Source of the DNA: Jiangella alkaliphila
Lineage (GTDB): Bacteria > Actinomycetota > Actinomycetes > Jiangellales > Jiangellaceae
DNA length: 64,000 bases
NCBI RefSeq assembly: GCF_900105925.1
Contig: NZ_LT629791.1
Location: 7,100,001 to 7,164,000 of the forward strand
Direction of reading: 5' to 3'
Both the position numbers and the translations under genes were made by a program. Shown here piece by piece: positions 26,052-34,316 of this stretch. Position 1 is the stretch's first letter, and every line of letters begins with the position of its first letter. The notes below the pieces were generated by a model. The model did no database searches. It saw only the letters and a list, made by a program, of their open reading frames with translations, and was not told the origin of the DNA.

Positions 26052-26239
26052 AGAACCGCATCGCGGAACTCCGAGCCGAACGCTCTTGGACGCAAGCCGA
26101 CCTGGCTCAACGCATCGGCGTGTCGCGACAGTCGATCAACGCGATCGAGACGGGGAAGTTCGACCCGAGCCTTCCGGTCGCGTTCCGTCTCGCCAAGCTG
26201 TTGAGCCTGACGATCGAGGACATCTTCACCGACGAGTAG
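26048..26239 (+). CDS. Small XRE-family helix-turn-helix regulator
   Basis: 63-residue protein that is essentially one Cro/C1-type helix-turn-helix: IAELRAERSWTQADLAQRIGVS then RQSINAIETGKFDPSLPVAF and a short C-terminal helix with IEDIFTDE. There is no ligand domain. The ATG overlaps the preceding stop. It most likely binds the two GTCAAG palindromes upstream of the operon and represses it. Confidence 0.88.
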   Translation: MKNRIAELRAERSWTQADLAQRIGVSRQSINAIETGKFDPSLPVAFRLAKLLSLTIEDIFTDE

Positions 26240-26246
26240 CGGGACG

Positions 26247-27020
26247 TCAGCCGAACACCCAGCCGCCGTCGACGGTGAGGACCTGGCCGGTGACGAACGC
26301 GCTCTCGTCGCTCGCGAGGTAGACGAAGGCGCCGGCGAGGTCGTCGGCCGAGCCACGGCGCTTCAGCGCCTGGACGGCGGTGATCTGCTCGAACACCGCG
26401 TCGGGGTCGGGTTCGAGGGCCTCTTCGTGCTCGGTGCGGATGGCGCCGGGCATGACGGCGTTGACGCGGACGCCGTCGGGGCCGGACTCGCGGGCCAGCG
26501 CCCGGGTCAGCCCGATGATGCCGGCCTTGCTGGCGGTGTAGTGCAGCGCGCCGGCCTGCCCTGTGCGGGCCATGACGCTGCTGACGGTGATGATCGAGCC
26601 GCGCCCGCCGGCAACGAGGTCGGGGTAGGCGGCCCGGGCGAGCAGCCAGCTGCCGCGCAGGTTGACGGCGAAGACGCGGTCCCAGTCGGCGACGCTGATG
26701 TCGCGCCACGACGACTGCGCCGACAGCGCGGCGTTCGCGACGACGACGTCCAGCGGGCCGAGGTGCGCGCGGGCTCCGTCGACCAGCTCCTCGACGGCGT
26801 CCGGGTCGGCGAGGTCGGCGGACAGCGCGACGGCCTTGGTGCCTGCCGTGCGCAGCTCGGTCGCGAGGTCCTCGGCCAGGACGGCCATGTCGGGACGCGG
26901 TTCGTACCCGAGCGCGACGGACGCGCCCTCGGCGGCGAACGCCCGGGCCACCGCCGCGCCGATGCCGCGGGAGGCGCCCGTCACCAGCGCCACCCGCCCG
27001 GCCAGCCGACCCTCGTCCAC
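26247..27020 (-). CDS. Short-chain dehydrogenase/reductase
   Basis: 257-residue classical SDR. TGASRGIGAAVARAFA at about 14-29 binds the nicotinamide cofactor, and NAALS follows. The catalytic serine is in ITVSSVMART, and tyrosine and lysine are in YTASKAG near residue 160. The end (AFVTGQVLTVDGGW) is typical of FabG-like enzymes. The start is a GTG at 27020 without a strong ribosome site. Substrate unknown. It converges on the XRE gene with 7 bp between stops. Confidence 0.88.
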   Translation of the reverse strand: MDEGRLAGRVALVTGASRGIGAAVARAFAAEGASVALGYEPRPDMAVLAEDLATELRTAGTKAVALSADLADPDAVEELVDGARAHLGPLDVVVANAALSAQSSWRDISVADWDRVFAVNLRGSWLLARAAYPDLVAGGRGSIITVSSVMARTGQAGALHYTASKAGIIGLTRALARESGPDGVRVNAVMPGAIRTEHEEALEPDPDAVFEQITAVQALKRRGSADDLAGAFVYLASDESAFVTGQVLTVDGGWVFG

Positions 27021-27106
27021 TCGTCACCTATTTCAACAGGCGCAACGGTCGGTTCGAATTCTCAGACCGGGCGGCGACTATGTCAACCGGAACGGCCGGA
27101 TTGTGG

Positions 27107-28219
27107 TCAGCCGGCCGGCAACCGGACCTCGAACCGGCAGCCGTCCGCCGTGTTCGCCGCCGTGACGGTGCCGCCGTGCGCCTCGACCAGGCCGCGGACG
27201 ATCGCCAGCCCGAGCCCGGCGCCGCCGTCGCCCGGGGTACGGGCGGCGGACCCTCGCCAGCCGACGTCGAACACCCGGGCGAGTTCGCCGTCCGGGATGC
27301 CGCCGCAGCCGTCGCGGACGCTCAGCACCGCCGCGCCGCCGGCCGCCGACACCTCGACGGCGACCGCGCCGCCCGGCGGCGTGTGCTGGACCGCGTTCGT
27401 CAGCAGGTTACCGACCACGCGGGCCAGCCCGCGGACATCTCCGTGAACCGGCGGCGGCACCGAGCGGACCGCGCCGGTCACCGTCACGCCGCGGCCGGCC
27501 GCCAGCGCCGTCGCCCCCGCGAGCGCGTCGCTGACGACGTCGGGCAGCGGCACCGGCCCGTACGCGGGCGCCGCCTGGCCGGACTCCAGCCGGGCCAGCT
27601 CGAACAGGTCGTCGACCAGCCGGGTGACGCGGTCGGTCTGCTCGCGCAGCTGGCGGTGGTAGCGGTCCGGGTCGGCCGCGACGCCGTCCTCGAGCGCCTC
27701 GGCCATGGCCTTCAGCCCGGCCAGCGGCGAGCGAAGGTCGTGCGACACCCAGGCGACGAGGTCGCGGCGGGCCGCCTCCAGCTCCCGCTCCCGCCGCCGC
27801 GACTCCGCGAGCGCCGTCAGCGCCGCGTCCAGCTCACCGGCCAGGGCGCCCAGCTCCGTGCTCGCGGGGACGGCCGGACGGACGAACGCGCCGCCGCGGC
27901 CGAACCGGCGCACCGCCTCGGTCAGCTCGGCACTGCCGGCCACCAGCCGCCGGGCCAGCACCGTCGCCATCGCCAGCCCGACGACGGCCGCGACCAGCGC
28001 CGCGACGACCACGACCATGACGTCGTAGCCGGACACGAACATCGCCGCGCCGGCGCCGACCACCGCGACCACGATCGCGACCGGCCCGACCAGCACCGCG
28101 ACCGCGACGCCGGTGCGGGCCGGCCGCCGCCGCAGCGCCGGCAGCAGCGCCAGCCCCGCGGCGCCCACCAGCCCGCCGTAGGCGGCGGCGATTGCCGCGA
28201 CCACCAGCACGTCCCTCAC
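27107..28219 (-). CDS. Two-component sensor histidine kinase
   Basis: 370-residue membrane kinase. GTG 28219 overlaps the response-regulator stop (GTGA). Three hydrophobic segments in the first 100 residues are followed by a HAMP-like region (about 90-140). The dimerisation helix has the phospho-accepting H160 in WVSHDLRSPL. The ATPase domain has the N-box NLLTNAVQHTPPGG, the G1 box RDGCGGIP, and G2 GDGGAGLGLAIV. Almost no extracellular sensor loop is present, so the signal is probably sensed within the membrane. Works with the upstream response regulator. Confidence 0.9.
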   Translation of the reverse strand: MRDVLVVAAIAAAYGGLVGAAGLALLPALRRRPARTGVAVAVLVGPVAIVVAVVGAGAAMFVSGYDVMVVVVAALVAAVVGLAMATVLARRLVAGSAELTEAVRRFGRGGAFVRPAVPASTELGALAGELDAALTALAESRRRERELEAARRDLVAWVSHDLRSPLAGLKAMAEALEDGVAADPDRYHRQLREQTDRVTRLVDDLFELARLESGQAAPAYGPVPLPDVVSDALAGATALAAGRGVTVTGAVRSVPPPVHGDVRGLARVVGNLLTNAVQHTPPGGAVAVEVSAAGGAAVLSVRDGCGGIPDGELARVFDVGWRGSAARTPGDGGAGLGLAIVRGLVEAHGGTVTAANTADGCRFEVRLPAG

Positions 28220-28905
28220 GGCGACCGCTCCCACCGGTATCCGACGCCCCAGACGGTGACCAGGCGGCGCGGCTGGTCGGGGCGGTCCTCGAGCTTCTCG
28301 CGCAGGTGCCGCACGTGCACCGTCACCGTCGACTGGTCGCCGACCTCCCACCCCCAGACGTCGCGCAGCAGCTCGGCCCGGGTGAACGCCTGGCCGGCAT
28401 GGACGAGCAGGTGGGCGAGCAGGTCGAACTCGCGGACGGTGAGCCGCACCTCGACGCCGCCGCGCGTCACCCGGCGGGCCCGCGGGTCCAGCTCGAGGTC
28501 GCCGTCGCGCAGCGGCTCGTGCCCCGCGCCGTCGCCGCTCCCCCGCCGCAGCACAGAACGGACCCGCAGCACCAGCTCGCGCGGGCTGAACGGCTTCGCG
28601 ACGTAGTCGTCGGCGCCCAGCTCCAGGCCGTGGACGCGGTCGTGCTCGGCGCCGAGCGCGGTCAGCATGATCACCGGGACCGCGCCGGCCGCCCGGATCC
28701 GCCGGATCACCTCGCGGCCGTCGACGCCGGGCAGCATGAGGTCGAGCACCACCAGGTCGGGACGGCGCGCGGCGAACGCCCGCAGCCCGCTCTCGCCGTC
28801 GGCGGCGTGCTCGACGGTGTGCCCGGCGCGGCGCAGGTAGGCCACCACCACCTCGGCGACCGTGGCGTCGTCCTCGACGAGCAGGATGCGCCGCGCCGTC
28901 TCCAT
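28216..28905 (-). CDS. OmpR/PhoB-family response regulator
   Basis: 229-residue regulator. The receiver domain has the acidic pair E11/D12, phospho-acceptor D55 in VVLDLMLPG, T83-type switch in MLTALG and lysine in AKPFS near 104. The winged-helix DNA-binding domain at about 130-229 has LTVREFDLLAHLL and VTVHVRHLREKLE. The ATG at 28905 is chosen over an upstream in-frame start because homology begins there. Paired repeats of GTAAG lie just upstream and probably mediate autoregulation. Confidence 0.92.
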   Translation of the reverse strand: METARRILLVEDDATVAEVVVAYLRRAGHTVEHAADGESGLRAFAARRPDLVVLDLMLPGVDGREVIRRIRAAGAVPVIMLTALGAEHDRVHGLELGADDYVAKPFSPRELVLRVRSVLRRGSGDGAGHEPLRDGDLELDPRARRVTRGGVEVRLTVREFDLLAHLLVHAGQAFTRAELLRDVWGWEVGDQSTVTVHVRHLREKLEDRPDQPRRLVTVWGVGYRWERSP

Positions 28906-28946
28906 GGTCCGGAGTCTAGGCCGGGCCGATGGCCGCGGCGGTCGCC

Positions 28947-28995
28947 GTAAGACATCCGTAAGCACTGGTCAGCGCGGATCTTAGGGGGTTCTTAC
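28947..28995. promoter_or_regulatory. PhoB-like direct-repeat boxes between regulator and DUF4386 genes
   Basis: GTAAG at 28947-28951 and 28958-28962 repeat with an 11-bp period. CTTAG (28980-28984) and CTTAC (28991-28995) form the same 11-bp-period repeat on the other strand. Direct repeats at one helical turn are what OmpR-type dimers bind. Their place between the divergent regulator and membrane-protein genes suggests control of both. Confidence 0.6.
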
Positions 28996-29067
28996 CGGTC
29001 CGCCCCGGCACCTGCGGCGGCCACTAGGACTGGACCGACCCCATCGATCCGACCCCAGGGAGCGACC

Positions 29068-29661
29068 ATGTCCGTGACCACCCTCCGCCGCCTCGGCGGG
29101 CTCGCCGGCCTGCTGTGCGGCCTCGCGCTCTGCTTCAACGCCGCCCGCCGCGGCGAGCTCGTCCCGTCGACCGAGTTCACCCGGGCGCTCGCGCCGCTGG
29201 CGCAACTGTTCGGGCTGTTCCTGCTGACGACCTTGTACGTGCGGGTCCGGGCGGCGACCGGCCGCACCGGGCTGGTGGGCTACGTGCTCAACTCTGTGGG
29301 CCTGGCCGGGCTGGTCGGTGCGGAGTACATCGTCAACTTCGTCTTCCCGTACCTGTCCGACGACGAGGTGCAGGGCTTCGTCGACGGGCCGGCCGGGACG
29401 ATGTTCACCGTCACCCAGGTGGTGTTCCTCACCGGCGTGCTGGTGTTCGTGGTGGCGCTGCTGCGCTCGCGGCTGGTGCCGGCGCCGGGCGTGCTGCTCT
29501 ACGGGATCGGCGCGGTCCCGATCGGGCTGCGCGGCGTGCTGCCCGACGTGACGCTGTACCCGGGCCTGGTGCTCGCCGCTCTCGGCGCTGCCTGGCTGGG
29601 CTGGGCGCTGTGGTCAGGTGCGGACGTCGAGCGCCCGGCCTCGCGGGCGGCGGCGTACTGA
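29068..29661 (+). CDS. DUF4386-like multi-pass membrane protein
   Basis: 197-residue protein with about six hydrophobic helices (near residues 9-25, 38-60, 70-92, 110-132, 140-156 and 160-178). It resembles the DUF4386 family; the function is unknown. The ATG follows AGGGAGCGACC. It is divergent from the two-component system, with the GTAAG boxes between them, so it is a candidate target of that regulator. Confidence 0.7.
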   Translation: MSVTTLRRLGGLAGLLCGLALCFNAARRGELVPSTEFTRALAPLAQLFGLFLLTTLYVRVRAATGRTGLVGYVLNSVGLAGLVGAEYIVNFVFPYLSDDEVQGFVDGPAGTMFTVTQVVFLTGVLVFVVALLRSRLVPAPGVLLYGIGAVPIGLRGVLPDVTLYPGLVLAALGAAWLGWALWSGADVERPASRAAAY

Positions 29662-29671
29662 CGGCAGTCGG

Positions 29672-31019
29672 CTAACGGGCGAGGTCGGCGACCGCCTCGA
29701 CGGCGGCGTCGACCTGGTCCGGGGTCGTGACGATGCTGGTGCCGAACCGGACGTACGCCTCGCGGTACGGCGTCACCGACGCGACGATGCGCTGGTCGAG
29801 CAGCCGCTCGACGACCTCGAACGGGTCGCGGCCGGAGACCTCGACGCAGACCAGGCCGGCGGACAGCTCCGGGTCGCGCGGCGTGACCAGCCGGACGCCG
29901 CCGACCTCGGCGAGGCCGTCCTTGAGCCGGGTGGCCAGCTCCGCGGTGCGGGCGGCGACCCGGTCCGGCCCGATGGCCTGGTGGAACGCGAATGCCTCGG
30001 CGGCGGCCCAGCGATGCTCGAACGCCTGGTAGCCGCCGGGCGTGTTGCCGGCGCCGAACGGGCTGGGCTGGTCGTCGCCGGTGAGCCAGTTGCCGAAGCT
30101 GGGCGCGGTGAACGACGGGATGATGGGCGCGACCGCGGCGCCGGCGGCGGCCGACGCCCAGACGAGGCCGGTGCCGCGCGGGCCGAACAGCCACTTGTGC
30201 GTGCCCGACACGAACACGTCGCAGCCCAGGTCTCCGGGGCGCGCGGCGTCGGCGCCCAGCCCGTGGACGGCGTCGAGCACCAGGACCGCGCGGTCTGCCT
30301 CGGCCCGGCCGGCGTTGGCCGCGGCGACGGCGTCGGCGATGCCGCGCACCGGCAGCTTCACGCCGGTGCTCGAGTGCACCCACGTCAGCGCGACGACCCG
30401 GGTCTCCGGCCGGAGCGCGGCGGCCACCCGGCCGGTGACGTCGTCAGCACTCACCGTGGCGGGGTCGTCGTAGAGCGGGATCTGCTCGACCTCGGCGCCG
30501 CTGCGGGCGGCGGCCAGCCTGAGCGCCTCGTGGGTCGCGTAGAAGTCGTGCGTCGTGGTGAGGACGTGGTCGCCGGGCCGCAGCGCGAGCCCGTGGTAGA
30601 CGAGGGCGAGGCCCATCGTCGTGCTGCCGGTCAGCGCCAGCTCGGCCGGGTCGACGCCGAGGTACACGGCCGCGGCGGCCCGCACCTCGTCGTCGCGCTC
30701 CACCTCACCGGCGACGGTGGCCGCCCGGGTCGGCGTCGAACGCGTCGCGCCACCGCTCGACGGCGGCCCGCACCGGCGCCGGGTGGCTGGCCAGCACGTA
30801 GGCGGCGAAGTGTGCGAGCTCGGGGTCGAGGGCGAACTGGGCACGCACCACGTCCCAGTCGGAGAGGTCCAGGTCCTCCAGCGGCGGCGGTGACGTCGCG
30901 GCGGCCGGCTCGTCCCCGTCGTCGCCGGATGAGCAGCCGGCCAGCAGCGCCGGAGCGCCCGCGGCCAGCAGCGCGCCGCCGGCCAGCACCGATCGTCGCC
31001 GCAGCCGCGCGTCCGCCAT
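29672..31019 (-). pseudogene. Tat-lipoprotein class V aminotransferase, frameshifted
   Basis: The 5' part from ATG 31019 encodes an arginine-rich export signal with lipobox (RLRRRSVLAGG, then LLAGCSSG) and the start of an isopenicillin-N-epimerase-like fold (AHFAAYVLASHPAPVRAAVERWRDAFDADP). At about 30724-30729 an extra G in a CCCGGG run shifts the frame. The rest continues in another frame: ALTGSTTMGLALVYHGL, LDAVHGLG, and the PLP lysine in FVSGTHKWLFGPRGTG, to the stop at 29672. Deleting one G restores about 448 codons. Either a recent mutation or a base-calling error; the remainder is intact. An exported PLP enzyme is unusual. Confidence 0.75.
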
Positions 31020-31058
31020 GGCCGGACGCTACACCGGCGAGGGTGGCCGGAACAGGGC

Positions 31059-31559
31059 TCAGCGGCCGTCCTCGACGAGGGCCTCGGTGGCGACCCGGCC
31101 GGCGTCGGCCGTGCGCCGGAGGAAGTCGGCGAGCAGCTCCAGGTCGTCCGGGGTGTAGTCGGCGAGCAGGCCGTCCATCGCGCTGTTCATGCCGGCGAAC
31201 TTGCCGAACAGCTCGGGGTTGCGCTCGCGGCGGGCGCGGACGATGACGGCCCGACGGTCGGCGGGGTCACGCTCACGGGCGATCCACTCGCCCCGTTCGA
31301 GGCGGTCGAGGACGCCGGTCAACGTGGCGGCGTGCAGGCCAGTGCGCCGCGCCAGCGCGCTGGGGCTCAGCGGACCGTGGCGCTTGATGACGTCGAGGCA
31401 GTCGAAGTCGGTGTCGCGGAGGTCGAAGGACGCGCTGATCTGATGGTTCAGCAGGGACAGCTGGACGCTCAGCTCGCGCATCGACTCCTTGATCGCCGCA
31501 CCCGACCGGCGCCGCCGGCGGCGCGCGGCGGCAGCGTCGTCACCGGCCGTGATGGTCAT
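31059..31559 (-). CDS. MarR-family transcriptional regulator
   Basis: 166-residue MarR regulator. The winged helix spans about residues 50-115 (LDVIKRHGPLSPSALARRTGLHAATLTGVLDRLERGEWIARERDPADRRAV in order). A basic, low-complexity N-terminal tail (ARRRRRRSG) precedes it. It is divergent from an NmrA-like reductase gene with a near-perfect palindrome over the target promoter, so it likely represses that run and itself. The effector is unknown. Confidence 0.88.
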   Translation of the reverse strand: MTITAGDDAAAARRRRRRSGAAIKESMRELSVQLSLLNHQISASFDLRDTDFDCLDVIKRHGPLSPSALARRTGLHAATLTGVLDRLERGEWIARERDPADRRAVIVRARRERNPELFGKFAGMNSAMDGLLADYTPDDLELLADFLRRTADAGRVATEALVEDGR

Positions 31560-31631
31560 CTACGCACGATATCGCAGCCCGGACTGTGACGCCTCTCATA
31601 AGGTACGGAACTCAAAGTAGATGTTACGGTT

Positions 31632-31646
31632 CTCGTATTATACGAG
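31632..31646. promoter_or_regulatory. MarR operator candidate overlapping a -10 box
   Basis: CTCGTAT (31632-31638) and ATACGAG (31640-31646) are perfect 7-bp arms around one base. TATTAT at 31636-31641 inside it is a good -10 element, 30 bp before the ATG at 31672. Dyad size and position fit MarR repression. Confidence 0.65.
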
Positions 31647-31671
31647 TTGTTGAGTAATCGAGGAGACCATC

Positions 31672-32538
31672 ATGATCCTGGTGACCGGAGCGACCGGAAG
31701 GGTCGGACGCCCCCTGATCAACCTGCTGCGCATCGCGGGCGCCGGCGTGCGTGCAGTCAGCCGCGACGCGACGGAGGCCGAGCTGCCGGCGGGCGTCGAG
31801 GTCGTCGAGGGCGACCCGTCCCGGCCGGACACCGTCGCGGATGCACTGGACGGCGTCACGTCGCTGTTCCTGCATCCCCGCGCCGTGGGCGACGGCGCAG
31901 CCGACCTCGTGGACCTGGCCCGGCGAAGGGGGGTGCGGCGGGTCGTGGCGCTGGCGGCGATCAACATCGACGACGACCCGTCCGAGCAGCCGTCGCGGCT
32001 GGCCGGCGATCGTAACCGGGAGGCCGAAGAGGCCGCCGCCGGCAGCGGGTTGGAGTGGACCAGCCTCCGTCCCAGCTTCTTCGCCGCCAACGCGATCACC
32101 ATGTGGGGCGCTCAGATCCGAGCCGGCGACGTCGTCCGTTACGCGTATCCGGATGTCAGCGAATCGCCGATCCACGAGCACGACATCGCGAGCGTCGCCG
32201 TGCATGCCCTGCTCACCGACGATCTCGTCGGCCGGCGGGTGGAGTTGACCGGACCCCAGACGCTCACCCACGCCGAGATGGTCGGCGTCATCGGCGACGT
32301 CCTCGGCCGGCCGTTGCGCTACGAGGAGCTCGACCCCGGCGTCGCCGCCGAGCGCATGGTCGCGCACGGCCTGCCCGAGCCGTTCGTCACCGCGCTGCTG
32401 GCCAGGTACGCCCGGATCGCCGGCACCCGGCAGCCGCCCTCTGACGACGTCGAGAAGGTTCTCGGCCGGCCTGCGGTCGCCTTCGCCCAGTGGGTCGCGG
32501 ACCACGCCGCCGCCTTCACGTTCGAGGATCGCCGATGA
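31672..32538 (+). CDS. NmrA-like NAD(P)-binding oxidoreductase
   Basis: 288-residue atypical SDR. MILVTGATGRVGRPLINLL is the nucleotide-binding start, with GLEWTSLRPSFFAAN in the middle and a substrate domain with HAEMVGVIGDVLGRPLRY, as in NAD(P)H:quinone-oxidoreductase-like and NmrA-like proteins. The ATG follows GAGGAG. First gene of the MarR-controlled run; its TGA overlaps the next ATG. Possible redox sensor or quinone reductase; not resolved. Confidence 0.85.
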   Translation: MILVTGATGRVGRPLINLLRIAGAGVRAVSRDATEAELPAGVEVVEGDPSRPDTVADALDGVTSLFLHPRAVGDGAADLVDLARRRGVRRVVALAAINIDDDPSEQPSRLAGDRNREAEEAAAGSGLEWTSLRPSFFAANAITMWGAQIRAGDVVRYAYPDVSESPIHEHDIASVAVHALLTDDLVGRRVELTGPQTLTHAEMVGVIGDVLGRPLRYEELDPGVAAERMVAHGLPEPFVTALLARYARIAGTRQPPSDDVEKVLGRPAVAFAQWVADHAAAFTFEDRR

Positions 32539-33035
32539 AGCTCACCGTCGTCGCCGCCACCGGCGGGGTCGGCCGGCACGTCCTCGAGCAGGCCGTCGAC
32601 GCCGGCCACGACGTCACCGCGATCGTGCGCAACCCCGCCGGACTCACGCGCCCGGTCCGCACCGAGGTCGCCGACCTGGCCGCACCCGACGCCGCGGCGC
32701 TCGAGTCGGCGGTCGCGGGCGTCGGGCTGACGAAGGATGCCGGGGCGGGGATCTTCATCCGGTACGTGGTGACGCCGCTGTCGAATCGGTTCATGGGCCG
32801 GCACTACGCCGACGTCGCGCTGATGGAGGACCTCCTGCGCGGCAGCGGTCTGGAGTGGACCGCGGTCGGTCTGCCGTTGCTGACCGACAAGCCGCCGACC
32901 GGCCGCTACCGCACGGCCTACGGCCAGAGCGTCCGCCGCGGCCTGCGCATCTCCCGCGCGGACGCCGCCGGGTTTCTGCTCCACGCCGTCGACCAGCCCG
33001 TCACGTTCGGGCAGACCGTCGCCGTCGCGTACTGA
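32535..33035 (+). CDS. NAD(P)H-binding protein with probable internal deletion
   Basis: 166-residue protein. MKLTVVAATGGVGRHVLEQAVDAGHDVTA is the nucleotide-binding start, and YADVALMEDLLRGSGLEWTAV the usual second half. Family members are normally about 210 residues. Here the text runs from ALESAVAGVGL straight into TKDAGAGIFIRYVVTPL, omitting the block expected to carry the ALG.RG...N...A strand. The frame is kept, so it may be an in-frame deletion. Probably non-functional or altered; translationally coupled to the previous gene. Confidence 0.7.
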   Translation: MKLTVVAATGGVGRHVLEQAVDAGHDVTAIVRNPAGLTRPVRTEVADLAAPDAAALESAVAGVGLTKDAGAGIFIRYVVTPLSNRFMGRHYADVALMEDLLRGSGLEWTAVGLPLLTDKPPTGRYRTAYGQSVRRGLRISRADAAGFLLHAVDQPVTFGQTVAVAY

Positions 33036-33052
33036 TGCGAAACGGAGTCACC

Positions 33053-33928
33053 ATGCGAATCGTCCACCACCTCGCCCTGGGGCTGATCCTGACCTTCTCC
33101 CTGTCGGCCGCCGGCCTCACGGCCGGTGGTGCGGGGCCCGAGCCCGCCGCGGCGCCCGGTGCCGCTCCCGACGTCGCAAGCCACCTGGGGCGATGGAACT
33201 ACGACCAGCCTGACCGCGACCGCGGCATCAACATCGCCGAACTGCGGTGTCCGGCCGCGGAACCCGGCTGTGCGAGCCCGTTCCCGCACGTGCCGGCGGG
33301 ATCGGTCGTCTCGCTACCGCAGGTCGGCGGCATCGTCCTCACCCAGGCCGCCAACGGCACCGTCATCGGCCGCACCGACCAGGGCTGCACCTGGCAGTTC
33401 GTGGCCCGCCAGCGATCGCTCGAACTGCACCCGGCGCCGCAGTACTGCCTCAACCCCACCATCCGATCCGGCTACACCCTGACGTCATGGACGATCACCG
33501 CGGCCGGGCGGCGAGCGGAGGAGGCCATCACCGGAATCAGCCACCACCCCAGCGGCGACTACGAGTTCGCTCTCGACAACGGCAGGCGGACCAGGGCGGA
33601 GGACCGCAGCGCGCCGGACCCCGCGAGGCGGTTCGTCGGAACGTGGACCTACGACTCAGCGGATCCCGCGGCGAACGTCAACGTCGGCATCCTGCGAACC
33701 GCCGGCTCGGACGGCGCCGTCCAGGTGCGATCCGAGCCGCAGACCGGGTCCGTCACCGTCACCTCCGAGCGTCCCGGCGCCCTGTCCGTTCACACGCGCG
33801 ACGGCTGCCGGTGGACGTTCGCGGTCAGCGGGAACACGGCCGTGCTCGACCCCGCCGGCCAGACCTGCCGGGTCGCCGGCAGCACGACGGGGTCACCTCG
33901 ACCTACGTGCTCACTGGCGGGGCGCTGA
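33053..33928 (+). CDS. Secreted two-repeat beta-rich protein, end probably frameshifted
   Basis: 291-residue protein with a signal peptide (about 1-35). The ATG at 33053 follows GGAG at six bases; an ATG at 33035 is less well placed. Two related domains begin near residues 45 (LGRWNYD...NIAELRC) and 193 (FVGTWTYD...NVGILRT), each with a GCxWxF then QxC cysteine pair, suggesting small disulphide-bonded beta-sandwiches. Family not recognised. The last dozen codons read SPRPTCSLAGR, whereas the adjacent frame reads VTSTYVLTGGALTLR and stops in an ATGA overlap with the next gene. That matches repeat one better, so a base was probably lost near 33887. Confidence 0.65.
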   Translation: MRIVHHLALGLILTFSLSAAGLTAGGAGPEPAAAPGAAPDVASHLGRWNYDQPDRDRGINIAELRCPAAEPGCASPFPHVPAGSVVSLPQVGGIVLTQAANGTVIGRTDQGCTWQFVARQRSLELHPAPQYCLNPTIRSGYTLTSWTITAAGRRAEEAITGISHHPSGDYEFALDNGRRTRAEDRSAPDPARRFVGTWTYDSADPAANVNVGILRTAGSDGAVQVRSEPQTGSVTVTSERPGALSVHTRDGCRWTFAVSGNTAVLDPAGQTCRVAGSTTGSPRPTCSLAGR

Positions 33929-33935
33929 CCCTGCG

Positions 33936-34306
33936 ATGACCAGTACTGTCGCCACAGTCGCACGCGGCGTGAGCCTGCTGTTCGCGGGACTCTTCGCCGG
34001 CTTCCTGCTGGCAGTCCTCGTGCTCGAGACCAGCCTGCGTGCGTTCGACGCGAGCGTCTACACGCAGGTCCGTCAGGTGGAGCTCGACCGGCTCGACGCT
34101 CTGGCCTCCGCGACCCTCCTTCCGGCGCTGGCCGCCACGGTGGTGCTCGTCGTCGCCGAACGCGGGCGCGGTACCTGCGTGACCGCTGGCAGATCGCCCA
34201 CTCCGCGCGGACGGTGGCCGCCGCGTCGGCGTTCGCGTGCCTTGCCCTGGCCGCACTGACCCGCCGGCCCGACCGACGTCACGACCACACCACGACCACG
34301 AACTGA
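33936..34306 (+). pseudogene. Decayed DUF1772-like membrane protein
   Basis: From ATG 33936 the frame gives a plausible start with a membrane helix (VARGVSLLFAGLFAGFLLAVLVLE), QVRQVELDRLDALA and a second helix ending VVLVVAERG near 34165. The frame then becomes arginine-rich nonsense to a stop at 34259. Another frame from about 34170 reads RYLRDRWQIAHSARTVAAASAFACLALAAL and stops at 34306, the expected C-terminal part of DUF1772 (anthrone-oxygenase-like) proteins. Roughly 30-50 central residues are missing. A deletion with frameshift has destroyed the gene. Confidence 0.65.
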
Positions 34307-34316
34307 GGAGAACGTC

